From: CAVXSP01 sp963724645
GTDB lineage: Bacteria > Acidobacteriota > Vicinamibacteria > Vicinamibacterales > SCN-69-37
Direction: 5' to 3'
DNA length: 64,000 nucleotides
Assembly: GCA_963724645.1 (NCBI GenBank)
Contig: CAVRVJ010000001.1
Span: forward strand, 310,001-374,000
Shown here: one piece after another, positions 8,766-17,444 of the stretch
Numbering within the stretch: the stretch's first letter is position 1
Layout of the letters: each line of letters begins with the position of its first letter
The notes under the pieces: generated by a model
The model's input: the letters and a program-made list of their open reading frames with translations, nothing else
What the model was told of the DNA's origin: nothing
The model's database searches: none
Position numbers and translations under genes: made by a program

Positions 8766-9539
8766 TCAGCTGCCGACGTGCGGCTCCGAAGCGAGAGCTC
8801 TTGCGAGTGCCGCGGTCGCGAGCAGCGCCAACGTACCGACCGTGACATGCGCAACGCCGGTCATCAGCCATGCCTTGACCGATGGCGGGCCGATGAGCAA
8901 CATCATCAACACCACCACGCCGAGAGAAATCTGAAGGACAATCGCGGCGATCGCCCTCTGAGCGACACGCCGACGGTGCGTGTGAGTTTCAGGGTTGTTC
9001 ACGATCATCACTGCTGGCACGAGGACCGCGGCGCTCGCCAATCCTGCGCCCATCACGTGCCATTCGAGCCCGATCAGTTGATGGCGAAGAGCAGCGCCGA
9101 GCGCGCTTTGCGCCATCAACAGGAGAACGGCACCGCGAGCGAGGAAAACTGCCCACCGACCGACGCGTCCATATTGGGTGGCTCTTGACGGAATCGATGT
9201 TCGCCGCATTAACACGCTGAAAAGGCCAAGGGCAGCGATCGGCGCGAGCGCGGCGTGGACGAACGCCATTCGCGGATCGAGTCCTCGCGCAGCCAGCCAA
9301 CCGCATCCGATCGTCGCCGCGACCAGAAGGACCGCCAGCTCAAGGCGCGGCTCGCGTGAGCGCAGCAGAAAGACGACCGCCAGAGCTCCAACCGCGGCGC
9401 CGAGCGCCCAGTGGCTGTTGAAAGCCCACGGTGCGACGTTGAACCACCTTCCCAGCGGCGCACGCAGAACACTCGTCGTCGCAGCGCCCTGCGCGATGAC
9501 CAGCACCCAGGCGCCGACTATCCACGCCCCATGTCGCAT
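8766..9539 (-). CDS. CtaA/COX15-like eight-helix membrane protein
   Basis: The 257-residue protein has eight hydrophobic segments arranged as two four-helix halves. A histidine sits in each of helices 2, 4, 6 and 8: SHWALGAAVG, FVHAALAPIA, EWHVMGAGLA and VAHVTVGTLALL. That is the heme-binding pattern of heme A synthase (CtaA/COX15). The cysteine pair and the acidic loop of true CtaA are not seen, so it may bind heme without making heme A. The ATG at 9539 overlaps the previous stop by one base. It is the last gene of a three-gene minus-strand operon with two DUF6644-type proteins. The family call rests on topology and histidines rather than on strong sequence identity. Confidence 0.6.
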   Translation of the reverse strand: MRHGAWIVGAWVLVIAQGAATTSVLRAPLGRWFNVAPWAFNSHWALGAAVGALAVVFLLRSREPRLELAVLLVAATIGCGWLAARGLDPRMAFVHAALAPIAALGLFSVLMRRTSIPSRATQYGRVGRWAVFLARGAVLLLMAQSALGAALRHQLIGLEWHVMGAGLASAAVLVPAVMIVNNPETHTHRRRVAQRAIAAIVLQISLGVVVLMMLLIGPPSVKAWLMTGVAHVTVGTLALLATAALARALASEPHVGS

Positions 9540-10072
9540 CAGCGGGGCGGCTGCAGCAGAGACGATGCCGACGCGGGCGGCTCTGGCCGATCGAAGTACG
9601 CGATCCAGCGGCCCATCGAAATCACGCCGAGCCAGAGCGCAATCGACAGCACACCGGCCAGCTTTGCGCGCGACGGGGTGATCGGGCTCGTCGCCAGCGC
9701 CGGGTTGCGATAGACGCTGCGCCGGAACGCGAGACCATGCACCCCGATCGCCAACAGGAGCAGCATCTTGATCTGGAAATACGGATTGGTGACGTACTCG
9801 GTCGCTTTGCTGCCGGCGAGCAGAATGCCCATCGTGATCATCAGCACGAATCCGAAGTGCTTCCACGGCCGGAAGGCCCTCATTACTTCGCCGATGGACC
9901 GTTCGCGGAGCACCAGGCCAAGCAATCGAAGGTTACCGACGAGAATGAGCCCGCCGAACACGGCGATGCAGGCCAGATGCGTCGAGAGGAATGCCGGGTA
10001 GGCGATCTGAGATTCGCGCACGGCTGTAAACAACGACAGCGATTGCACCCACGCGCCAAAAGAAACCGCCAT
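9539..10072 (-). CDS. DUF6644-type membrane protein (copy B)
   Basis: The 177-residue protein has four or five membrane segments. It begins MAVSFGAWVQSLSLFTAVRESQIAYP and carries the family pattern of a histidine after an ExxxAYPxxxSTH helix, then GNLRLLGLVLRER and PWKHFGFVLMITMG. The start at 10072 lies 10 nt after the upstream DUF6644-type gene, and its stop overlaps the next start. Function is unknown. Its operon partner with four membrane histidines suggests a role linked to heme or electron transfer (inference). Confidence 0.75.
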   Translation of the reverse strand: MAVSFGAWVQSLSLFTAVRESQIAYPAFLSTHLACIAVFGGLILVGNLRLLGLVLRERSIGEVMRAFRPWKHFGFVLMITMGILLAGSKATEYVTNPYFQIKMLLLLAIGVHGLAFRRSVYRNPALATSPITPSRAKLAGVLSIALWLGVISMGRWIAYFDRPEPPASASSLLQPPR

Positions 10073-10082
10073 GCGACCACCT

Positions 10083-10520
10083 CTACGTAAATGCGTAAAA
10101 CAAGCCGCAGAAGACGACGGACACCCAGAGAGCCAGCGATCCGACGGCGGCGACACGGGCGACCGGCATCGGCGTGGCCGGCTTGAGCGCGACCAGATGG
10201 AGCGTGTAGTTATAGAGGAGCCCGAGCGCCAGCAGCTCAATCTTCAGTCGAAACGTCGGGTGGTAGTAATACCGCACCGGATCGGTCGAAAAGATCATCA
10301 GGCCCGACGCAATCACCAGCACGAGACCTGCGAGTGTCCACGGCGCCAGCTGACGCGCGAGCGTCTGGGCCGACGTGCCGCGGACGCCGGCGCCGAGCAG
10401 CCGGAGATCGAGCACCGCAATCGTCCCGATCGAGAGCGCAAGGGCGGCGATGTGGACGACTTCGGTGAGCCCGTACGCCCACTCGTGCACGTTCAGAAAG
10501 TTCGTGTTGATGTCGTACAT
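10083..10520 (-). CDS. DUF6644-type membrane protein (copy A)
   Basis: This 145-residue protein begins MYDINTNFLNVHEW and has four membrane helices. The segments EVVHIAALALSIGT, VLDLRLLGAG and LAPWTLAGLVLVIASG are the same landmarks as in the copies at 9.5, 13.9 and 14.4 kb. The start at 10520 follows a short spacer shared with the divergent isomerase gene at 10608. It is first in the operon A-B-CtaA-like. No catalytic motif can be named. Confidence 0.75.
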   Translation of the reverse strand: MYDINTNFLNVHEWAYGLTEVVHIAALALSIGTIAVLDLRLLGAGVRGTSAQTLARQLAPWTLAGLVLVIASGLMIFSTDPVRYYYHPTFRLKIELLALGLLYNYTLHLVALKPATPMPVARVAAVGSLALWVSVVFCGLFYAFT

Positions 10521-10607
10521 GCTGCGCGTATCCTTGCCGAAACAGGCGAGGGTGTCGAGCGTTTTCCCCGCGTGCAGGCTGTTGAAACGGGCGTAAGATT
10601 CGGCCTC

Positions 10608-11561
10608 ATGATGACTCGCCGTGCGTTCTGCCAGACGGCCGCGTCTGCGGCTGCCGTGCCGTTCATGCCCATGCGCGCTCAGATGAGCCCCACACCTGCC
10701 GAGATCGCGACCGTCCGCGGCGTCAGGATTGGCGCCATCACTGGCGTCTATGGGCCCTTTCAGGCGGCGGCCGGTCAGGACGTCGTCGATGTCGTCATCG
10801 CGAAGTCCATTGAAGGCGCCATCGGGCACGTCGAGCTCGTCAACACGTTGTTCGAGCCGCGCGTCACCGGCGGCGGCATCGGCGGTCAGGCGCCCGCGGC
10901 ACCGACGCCGGAATACCAGCAGTCGAGAGAGGCGCTTCGTCAGTGGCGGCTGTCGACGCCCTTGGATCGGTTCGCTGAAATCCGGCGGAAGTTCGATGCG
11001 GCAGGGCTCGATCTCTACTCCTGGGTCATGACGATTGGCGACGACTTCACCGACGAGGAGATTAACGCGGTCTTTCGACAGATGCAGGCGCTGAAGGTGG
11101 ACAAGTTCTGCACCAATCAGACGCGTGTCGGCATGGGCCCGCGGATGGTCCCGTTTGCGGAGAAGTACAACATCCAGCCTGCCTTTCACACGCACGCGCT
11201 GTCGCAGGATCCCAAAGAGATTTCGTCGCCGGCCAGCCTCGACCAGGTCCTAGCGATGTCGAAGACGTTCATGGTCAATCTCGATATCGGCCACTTCGCG
11301 ACCGGCGGGAACGATCCGCTCGCGTACGTGATGGCGCATCACGATCGGATCACGCATCTCCATATCCGCGATCAGAAGCGGGACGGGAGCGCTGCCAATG
11401 TCGGCGAGGGAGACCTTCAGGTCGCGCAGATCCTAAAGACGATTCGAGACAATCGCTGGCCGATTGCCTGCATCCTCGAGCAGGGACGCACGGGTTTCAG
11501 TTCCTCGCTCGACGCGACTAGAGCCAATCTCGGGTACATGCGCCGCGTGCTCGAATCGTAG
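10608..11561 (+). CDS. Tat-exported sugar phosphate isomerase/epimerase-like TIM-barrel protein
   Basis: The 317-residue protein starts MMTRRAFCQTAASAAAV, a twin-arginine signal. The mature part resembles the xylose isomerase-like TIM barrel (PF01261), with metal-site-like segments AFHTHALS, NLDIGHFATGG, HLHIRDQK and a final Glu in ACILEQG. A longer open frame upstream to 10071 is a shadow of the divergent DUF6644 genes. The start could be either of the two adjacent ATGs (10608 or 10611). Family members isomerise or epimerise sugars and inositols; exported acidobacterial copies have no assigned substrate. Confidence 0.82.
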   Translation: MMTRRAFCQTAASAAAVPFMPMRAQMSPTPAEIATVRGVRIGAITGVYGPFQAAAGQDVVDVVIAKSIEGAIGHVELVNTLFEPRVTGGGIGGQAPAAPTPEYQQSREALRQWRLSTPLDRFAEIRRKFDAAGLDLYSWVMTIGDDFTDEEINAVFRQMQALKVDKFCTNQTRVGMGPRMVPFAEKYNIQPAFHTHALSQDPKEISSPASLDQVLAMSKTFMVNLDIGHFATGGNDPLAYVMAHHDRITHLHIRDQKRDGSAANVGEGDLQVAQILKTIRDNRWPIACILEQGRTGFSSSLDATRANLGYMRRVLES

Positions 11562-11609
11562 GCGGCGATTCGGTGCTGTCGGTAAGCTCCAATGGCCTGG
11601 CGCTTCGTG

Positions 11610-12458
11610 TCACCTGATCTGCTTCGGAGGCACAATCGACTGTTGCTCGATCGGATCGCTGGCGTCGCACCATTCCTCAAGCGCGTACGGCGGGTTACCG
11701 GGCGAGCGGTCGAAGTTGTAGTGGTACGTGTGCGGCTGCTCGTAAATCGCGGGATCGTCCCACGTGTACGTAATCGTCATGGTCTTGCCGCCGGGCGCCA
11801 CTTCGAACCGTTCGATCAGATGCGTCGCGGCGGATCGCATGCCGCCTCCTGGCACGGCGCCAGGCGTGAGACCCACCGTATCGACGACAAGCACGTTGCC
11901 TTCCCAATGACCGATGGAGTGGCCAGCGCCGGTTGCCTGAAAGTTCGACGGGTGCTGCCGCCCGTCGATGTAGATGTGCCGTATGCCGCCGCGCTCGCCG
12001 GCGAAAATCACTTCGTCTTTCGACGCCACGAGATGCACACCGCCCGAGTCGGGGTTGATCAGCAGCGCGCCGCCGCCGCGGCCGCCGCCTGAGCCGCACG
12101 GCTGCGCGACGACGATGTAGGGGTCGCCTTCGGCGTGCGGGCCCGTGTTCGCCGCACCTGCGCCGCGCAGAGGATTGCCGTACTCGTCGACCGGCCCGGC
12201 CCCGCGTCCCGCTCGCCCACCACGGCCGCCACCACCGCGGCCGCCTGCGTTCATCGAGACGCCTGCCTTCAGCTTCGCCGGCGGAATGCTGCGGCCGAGT
12301 CCGCCGAAACTTCCGGCGCCGTCAGGATCGGTGCGCACCCATGCGCCCTCCAGCAGTGCGGCGGCCGGCATCGTCGGTGCTTGTGACTGCGCCGCCGGCC
12401 TGATCGCATAACCCACCATCGCGGCCCAAACCGCGCCGATTGTCAGCAGCGTACGCAT
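11610..12458 (-). CDS. conserved secreted protein, GHWEG-motif family (copy 2)
   Basis: The 282-residue protein has a signal peptide (MRTLLTIGAVWAAMVGYA) and a Gly/Arg-rich low-complexity stretch (about residues 65-85). Its C-terminal half has the landmarks SIGHWEGNVLVVDTVGL, THLIERFEVAPG and PHTYHYNFDRSPG. The same landmarks occur in the adjacent gene at 12467-13237, so the two are tandem paralogues. This secreted type is common in acidobacterial genomes with no known function; I know no named domain. It is second in the pair, 8 nt after the stop of copy 1. Confidence 0.8.
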   Translation of the reverse strand: MRTLLTIGAVWAAMVGYAIRPAAQSQAPTMPAAALLEGAWVRTDPDGAGSFGGLGRSIPPAKLKAGVSMNAGGRGGGGRGGRAGRGAGPVDEYGNPLRGAGAANTGPHAEGDPYIVVAQPCGSGGGRGGGALLINPDSGGVHLVASKDEVIFAGERGGIRHIYIDGRQHPSNFQATGAGHSIGHWEGNVLVVDTVGLTPGAVPGGGMRSAATHLIERFEVAPGGKTMTITYTWDDPAIYEQPHTYHYNFDRSPGNPPYALEEWCDASDPIEQQSIVPPKQIR

Positions 12459-12466
12459 CTCACACC

Positions 12467-13237
12467 TCACTGGCCGGATTTGCCCGGGGCCTTCGCCGGG
12501 GCTTTCGGTTGAAGAGGATCGCCGAGAAATTCTGCCCGCACCTGATCGTACGGATCGCACGGCAACGCCGCGCGGGCTTCGTAGCCGGCAGGCAGCCGGT
12601 AGTATCGGAATTCGTAGGTCTGCGGCGCCGCAAACACCGTCGGGTCCGTCCACGTGGACCTCACCGACAGCACGTTCCCGTTCTCAATGAGCTTGTATCG
12701 TTCGACCAGATGCGACTTGTCGGTTCGATAGCCGCCACCAGGAATGCTGGTCACACCGCGCGTCGGATGGAACCCGATCGTGTCGGCGACCAGCGTGTCG
12801 CCTTCCCAGTGCGCGATCGAATCGCCCGACGTCGAGGGATCGAAAATGTCACTCGAGATATGCGTCGTCCGGTTCGTATAGAGATATCGCGGATTCGGCA
12901 CGTTCTCCGGCGCAATCATGACGACCGTCGGCCCCTCGCGGATGTCAATCGGCCGTCCGGAGTCCATGGCGAACGGCAGCCCCATGAGGTTGCACCAGCG
13001 GATCGCATGGGCATCCTGATTGAGGTGCTGTTGAATCTTTGCCGGCGTCACACCCGGCGCCAGCTTCGCCTTCGGCACCTTGCGGCTGTCATAGGACAAT
13101 TCCCAGTAACCCGAAAGCGTTGGAGGATTCGCGGGCGCGGCAGGCGCGGGCATCTGCCCCGCGCCGCGCACAAGCACGCCAAGTGCGCCCAGGCTCGCGA
13201 GAACGAGCCCCCACCGGATCCGTGTGACGGTCATCAT
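12467..13237 (-). CDS. conserved secreted protein, GHWEG-motif family (copy 1)
   Basis: The 256-residue protein has a signal peptide, then LSGYWELSYDSRKVPKAKL, RWCNLMGLPFAMD, IAHWEGDTLVADTIGFHP, SHLVERYKLIENG and TYEFRYYRLPAG. It is the upstream paralogue of the 11610-12458 protein and is co-transcribed with it. Function unknown; probably periplasmic or outer-membrane associated. Confidence 0.8.
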   Translation of the reverse strand: MMTVTRIRWGLVLASLGALGVLVRGAGQMPAPAAPANPPTLSGYWELSYDSRKVPKAKLAPGVTPAKIQQHLNQDAHAIRWCNLMGLPFAMDSGRPIDIREGPTVVMIAPENVPNPRYLYTNRTTHISSDIFDPSTSGDSIAHWEGDTLVADTIGFHPTRGVTSIPGGGYRTDKSHLVERYKLIENGNVLSVRSTWTDPTVFAAPQTYEFRYYRLPAGYEARAALPCDPYDQVRAEFLGDPLQPKAPAKAPGKSGQ

Positions 13238-13377
13238 GCGGATGCCTGCCTTGTTGGTGACGATAGGGGCATCTTACTGCTCGCCGGGTCCGGCTTCCAT
13301 GCGGATTTAACTGAGCTACCCTGTAGCCAAAGCTGCCCCGTCGGCGTTAGTATCGCCAGCATACGCGTCAACTGAGC

Positions 13378-13389
13378 GGCCAATTGGCC
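13378..13389. promoter_or_regulatory. 12-bp perfect palindrome upstream of the DUF6152 gene
   Basis: GGCCAATTGGCC is fully self-complementary and ends 34 nt before the ATG at 13424, in the divergent spacer shared with the GHWEG pair. A position close to the start suits an operator. The binding protein cannot be named, and a chance palindrome is not excluded. Confidence 0.35.
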
Positions 13390-13423
13390 CCCGGAGATCG
13401 GTTCTGGACGTGAGGGCGATTCT

Positions 13424-13840
13424 ATGAAGCGTGCATTTGCCGTGCTGACACTAGGACTCGCGATGGCGGTGGCGTCGAGGCCTGTCCTGGCCCATCACTC
13501 ATTTGCGATGTTCGACATGGACAAGAACGTCGAGTACACCGGCGTGATCACCTCGTGGAAATGGCAGAACCCGCACGTGCATTTCGACGTGCTGGTGAAG
13601 GCCGGCCCGCCGCAGACGATCGGCACGTGGGACGTCGAGGGCGGATCGGTCAACATCATGACGCGTCAGGGCTGGACGCGCGCCAGCTATAAGCCCGGGG
13701 ACCCGGTGAAGCTGGTGGGGCATCCGATGAAGGACGGATCGAAAGGTATCTCGCTCTTCTACGCGATCAAACCCGACGGCACGAGGCTGTACCACGACAT
13801 CGCGCGGCCGGCTGACGATACCAAGGGCGCGAGCCGCTGA
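13424..13840 (+). CDS. DUF6152 family secreted protein
   Basis: The 138-residue protein has a signal peptide ending LAHHSFAMFD, the double-His mature N-terminus typical of DUF6152. It continues with TGVITSWKWQNPHVHFDV, TWDVEGGSVNIMTRQGW and KPGDPVKLVGHPMKDGS. These small periplasmic proteins are frequent beside GHWEG-type secreted proteins in acidobacteria, as here. A nucleic-acid-binding-like beta fold has been proposed for such proteins in general, but the role is unknown. Confidence 0.88.
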   Translation: MKRAFAVLTLGLAMAVASRPVLAHHSFAMFDMDKNVEYTGVITSWKWQNPHVHFDVLVKAGPPQTIGTWDVEGGSVNIMTRQGWTRASYKPGDPVKLVGHPMKDGSKGISLFYAIKPDGTRLYHDIARPADDTKGASR

Positions 13841-13855
13841 GATTGACTCCGAGCC

Positions 13856-13885
13856 CACGACGCCCGCGCTTCATCGGGCGTCGTG
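13856..13885. terminator. 11-bp perfect hairpin after the DUF6152 gene
   Basis: CACGACGCCCG (13856-13866) and CGGGCGTCGTG (13875-13885) pair perfectly across an 8-nt loop. The hairpin begins 16 nt after the DUF6152 stop. No T-run follows, so it may be a processing or attenuating hairpin. Its right arm covers a GTG at 13883, which argues for the ATG at 13901 as the start of the next gene. Confidence 0.55.
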
Positions 13886-13900
13886 ACGGCTGGCGTTGCC

Positions 13901-14383
13901 ATGTCTTTCTTCCGGGCGCTCCAGGACAGCACGTTTACCGACTGGTTCCTCGGATCCGACTCCATCTGGGCGTACCCGACCGTGCTCACGCTGCACACGG
14001 TCGGGATGGCCATGCTCGTGGGCGCGAGTATCGTGGTGCACTTGCGCGTCTGGCAGGTCGGCGCAGCCATTCCGATCACGCAGTTCCGTCCGCTCTATCG
14101 AATCATCTGGGCCGGCTTCGCGATTAATCTGCTGAGCGGACTCGTGCTGTTCGTCACCGAGGCGGCGGATCGCGTCGTCGATCCCGTGTTCTACATCAAG
14201 CTGGGAGCGATCTTCGCCGCGCTGTGGCTCGGCGTCGTCGTGAAGCGGCGCGTGATCGATACCGACCTGCCCACGCAGCCATCGAGCACGGCGCCGGTCC
14301 GCTCGCTCTCCGCCGCGTCACTGGCGCTCTGGACCACGGCGATCGTCGCCGGGCGTCTCATGGCCTACCTCACCAAGAAATAG
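13901..14383 (+). CDS. DUF6644-type membrane protein (copy C)
   Basis: The 160-residue protein (MSFFRALQDSTFTDW) has four to five helices and the family landmarks LTLHTVGMAMLVGAS, HLRVWQVG and LYRIIWAGFAINLLSG. It ends 9 nt before copy D. The ATG at 13901 is preferred to the GTG at 13883, which lies in a strong hairpin. Function unknown. Confidence 0.75.
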   Translation: MSFFRALQDSTFTDWFLGSDSIWAYPTVLTLHTVGMAMLVGASIVVHLRVWQVGAAIPITQFRPLYRIIWAGFAINLLSGLVLFVTEAADRVVDPVFYIKLGAIFAALWLGVVVKRRVIDTDLPTQPSSTAPVRSLSAASLALWTTAIVAGRLMAYLTKK

Positions 14384-14392
14384 CGAGGCGCT

Positions 14393-14881
14393 GTGCACGC
14401 GTTTTCCATCTGGCTCGAAAGCACTCGCATTTCGAAAGGTCTCTTCGGGATCACCTGGCTCTGGCCAACCTGCGAGTCCCTGCACTTTATCGGCCTGTGC
14501 ATGTTGATCGGCGGCGCGGGATTGCTCGACCTTCGGCTGATGGGGTTTTTTCGGGGCGCGTCGATTCGGGATGTGAAAGCGTTCATGCCGTGGGCGATTG
14601 CGGGCTTCTTCATCAACCTCACCACGGGCCTGCTGTTCGTCACGATGCAGCCTCACCTGTACCTCAGCAGCGCGGTCTGGTGGTGGAAGATCGCGTTTCT
14701 CGGCGTCGCAGGGCTGAACGCCACCTTCTTCGAAACGCGGCTTTCGCATAGCGCCCTCGCGCTCGCGCCGGATGCAGACATGCCTCGGACGCTGAAGCTT
14801 GTGGGCGGCTTGTCGCTCTTCAGCTGGTTCGCCGTGCTGTACTGCGGCCGCATGCTGCCGTATCTGGGCAGCGGCAACTGA
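14393..14881 (+). CDS. DUF6644-type membrane protein (copy D)
   Basis: The 162-residue protein with a GTG start (MHAFSIWLESTRIS) has the clearest family pattern of the four: ESLHFIGLCMLIGG, LLDLRLMGFF and FMPWAIAGFFINLTTG. It is probably translated with copy C. These paralogues may form hetero-oligomers (inference). Confidence 0.78.
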   Translation: MHAFSIWLESTRISKGLFGITWLWPTCESLHFIGLCMLIGGAGLLDLRLMGFFRGASIRDVKAFMPWAIAGFFINLTTGLLFVTMQPHLYLSSAVWWWKIAFLGVAGLNATFFETRLSHSALALAPDADMPRTLKLVGGLSLFSWFAVLYCGRMLPYLGSGN

Positions 14882-14913
14882 GTCGCCGTCCCTCCCGAAG
14901 ACCTTTCAAAGGA

Positions 14914-15066
14914 TCAGCCAAGCTGACCTGTCGCGAGGTAAGCGACGAGGCTCGCGACCTGAGCGTCCGTGTAGTTCTCGAGGAGCGCGTTGTGCCGCTG
15001 CCTGGCTGGCGCCGTTTTGACGTTCTCGATCGCGGGCGAAGGCTGGTCGGTCAACATCCTCCACAT
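14914..15066 (-). pseudogene. orphan C-terminal piece of a cytochrome c
   Basis: A 50-codon minus-strand frame ends NYTDAQVASLVAYLATGQLG and then a stop. The segment YTDAQVASLVAYLATG is the usual last helix of class I cytochrome c domains. No CxxCH heme motif occurs upstream in this or neighbouring frames, so only the tail remains. It lies just after the DUF6644 pair, where a cytochrome partner would fit. Likely a decayed gene end. Confidence 0.5.
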
Positions 15067-15318
15067 TGACGTGAGCCTCCGCCTTGCCGAGGCATCTTAT
15101 CTCGCGACGCCCACTCGCGAGCGTCGCTGACTCGTTGGGGTTCCGAACGTTCCGCGCGAAACCGTTAGTGGACTTTTTCGTTCGGCGCCGAAACGCGGCC
15201 CTTTGCGATTTCTCGGCCGTTCCCGTTGTAGACTCGCCCCGTCATGAGCCTGCTCGAGCGCGCATTGAGCCATGTGCATGCTTTGACGAACTAAACAACT
15301 CTCAGCACGGAGTTCACT

Positions 15319-17435
15319 ATGGTCACGAGACATGCTGGATACGTCGCACTCCTGGTCCTCATCGTCGCCGGAGGAATGACGGCATCTCTGTTCGGCGCGA
15401 ATGGGAACTTCGTGCCCGACTGGACGTTCAAGGGCTCGAGCCTCACCGAGTGGCAGATGCTCGGCTCGGCCGACTGGCGCGCAGAGAACGGGGAAATCGT
15501 CGGCACCCCGAAGACCGCCGAGGGCGGCTGGCTCGTGCTGAACCAGTCGTTCCAGGACGTGCAGGTTGCCGCGTCACTTCGTTGCGCAGCCGCTTGCAAA
15601 GCAGGAGTGCTGCTTCGCGCCGAGAAGACGCCTGAAGGTATGAAGGGCATTCTCGTGAGCTACACGCCGGGCGACATCGCGGCCTACGCGGTCAAACTCG
15701 ACGCGCAGGGACACGAAGTCGAGCCGCGAAAAAATCCGGGCAGGCGGCGGACAGGCGCGTTTCGTGGCGAACGCCGACGGGACCCAGCCGAACGCCGCGC
15801 CGGCGGGCGCGGCGCCGGAGCTGCGGCGCGGTGCCAGCACCTGGAGGCGCGCCGTGCGGCCAGGCGGATTTGCAGGCGGCGGACGCGGTGGTCCAGGCGG
15901 TGGCCCGGGCGGAGCAGGTGCCGCACGGGCAGGCGGCGGCGGCGGCGCGGGCGTGCCGGTATGCCGGAGGGCTACACGAATCCGTACACGACGCCGACGT
16001 TCGAGTTCAAACCGACTGACTGGAACAACGTGGAGGTCGAAGTGGAGGCGAACCTGCTGCGCGGATGGCTGAACGGAGGGCCTGAAGCCGGCGCGGCCAA
16101 CGGCGCAGCCGACGAAGAACTGGGACGCTACGGTCCGGTCGCCCTGTACGTCGGCGGCGCGGGCGAGGTCCGGTTCAAGGACATCGCGTTCAAAGACCTC
16201 GGCCGGCGCGTGACTGCCGCCGGAGCAGGTGTCGCTCGCGCTTCAAGATGCTCCGCTCTGAGCAACTTCACTACTGCGTGGTCAGCCTCCGCGGCCGACA
16301 TCAATCGCGACGGCATCCTCGACGTCGTCGCGGGCCCGGTCTACTTCCTCGGACCGGACTTCACGGTCATGCGCGAGATCACCCTGAGCCAGACGGTCAA
16401 TCCCGAGCAACGCCTACGACGAGCGCGATGGTGCACTACGCGTACGACTGGACCGGCGACGGCTGGCCCGACGTGCTCATCGGCCAGACGCTCTACATCA
16501 ATCCCGGCAAGGAACTGCGACGATGGGACCGCGTGCCGACCGGCATGCTCGCCGGCGGCGAAATCTCCGTGTACAAGGACATCGACGGCGACGGCAAGAT
16601 CGACGTCGTCAACAGCAGCGCGGCGGGCGTGTCGTATTCGCATCCGGATCCGGCGAACCCGCTCGGCCAGTGGATTTCCGTGAACGTCTCGGGACCGGGG
16701 CCGTGGGGCGCGCATGGCGTTGGCGCCGGCGACATCAACGGCGACGGGAAGATGGACATCATCAATCCGTACGGCTGGTGGGAACAGCCGGCGGGCGGCG
16801 CGTCGCAGACGCCGTGGAAGTATCACGTCGCGAAGCTGGCTGGCTGGCCGCGCGCGGGCGGCGGGCCCGGGCGGCGCCGAGATGGTCGTCTACGACGTCA
16901 ACGGCGACGGCAAGAACGACATCGTCACGAGCCTCGGCGGACACGGCTGGGGTCTGGCGTGGTTCGAGCAGAAGCGCGAGCGCCGCCGGTGAGATCTCGT
17001 TCGTCGAGCACCAGATCATGGGCGACTACAACGCGAAGAATCCAGGCAACGTGACGTTTTCCGAGCTCCACGGCTTGACCGCGGCCGACATGGACGGCGA
17101 CGGCATTCCCGACATCGTCGTCGGCAAGCGCTACTGGTCGCACGAAGAGAGCTACGTCGATCCCGATCCGATGGGCGCGCCCGGTGCTCTACATCTTCCG
17201 GACCGTCCGCAATCCGAAGGCGCCCGGCGGCGCGGAGTTCGTGCCGGAACTGGTCCACAACCGCTCCGGCGCCGGATCGACGATCCAGGTCGCCGACCTT
17301 AACAAGGACGGCGCGATGGACATCATGACGTCCGGGAAGCTCGGAACATTCGTGTTCCTCGGGACGCCACGGCCCGGCGCGAGAGGACGCGCCGCGGCTC
17401 CGGCCGCACCGGCAGCGGGACGATCCGGACGATAA
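15319..17435 (+). pseudogene. exported DUF1080 (3-keto-disaccharide hydrolase) / FG-GAP repeat protein, several frameshifts
   Basis: Pieces in all three frames join into one protein. From 15319: a signal peptide and a DUF1080/PF06439-type jelly-roll (SLTEWQMLGSADWRAENGEI), a Gly-rich linker, then the end of that domain (PTDWNNVEVEVEANLLRGWLN). After this come FG-GAP/VCBS blades with calcium-type loops: DINRDGILDVVAG, DIDGDGKIDVVN, DINGDGKMDIINP, DVNGDGKNDIV, DMDGDGIPDIVVG and DLNKDGAMDIM. Frame changes fall near 15735 (an A6 run), 15960, 16410-16430, 16865, 16985 and 17180. The product would bind or hydrolyse extracellular sugars. The break density argues for decay or for read error; domain order is intact. 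Confidence 0.75.
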
Positions 17436-17444
17436 CTGCCGGAT

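Noticed and set aside
10071..10607. long N-terminal extension of the TIM-barrel isomerase
   Set aside because: It is antisense to the DUF6644 gene at 10083-10520, and the Tat signal at 10608 gives a natural start.
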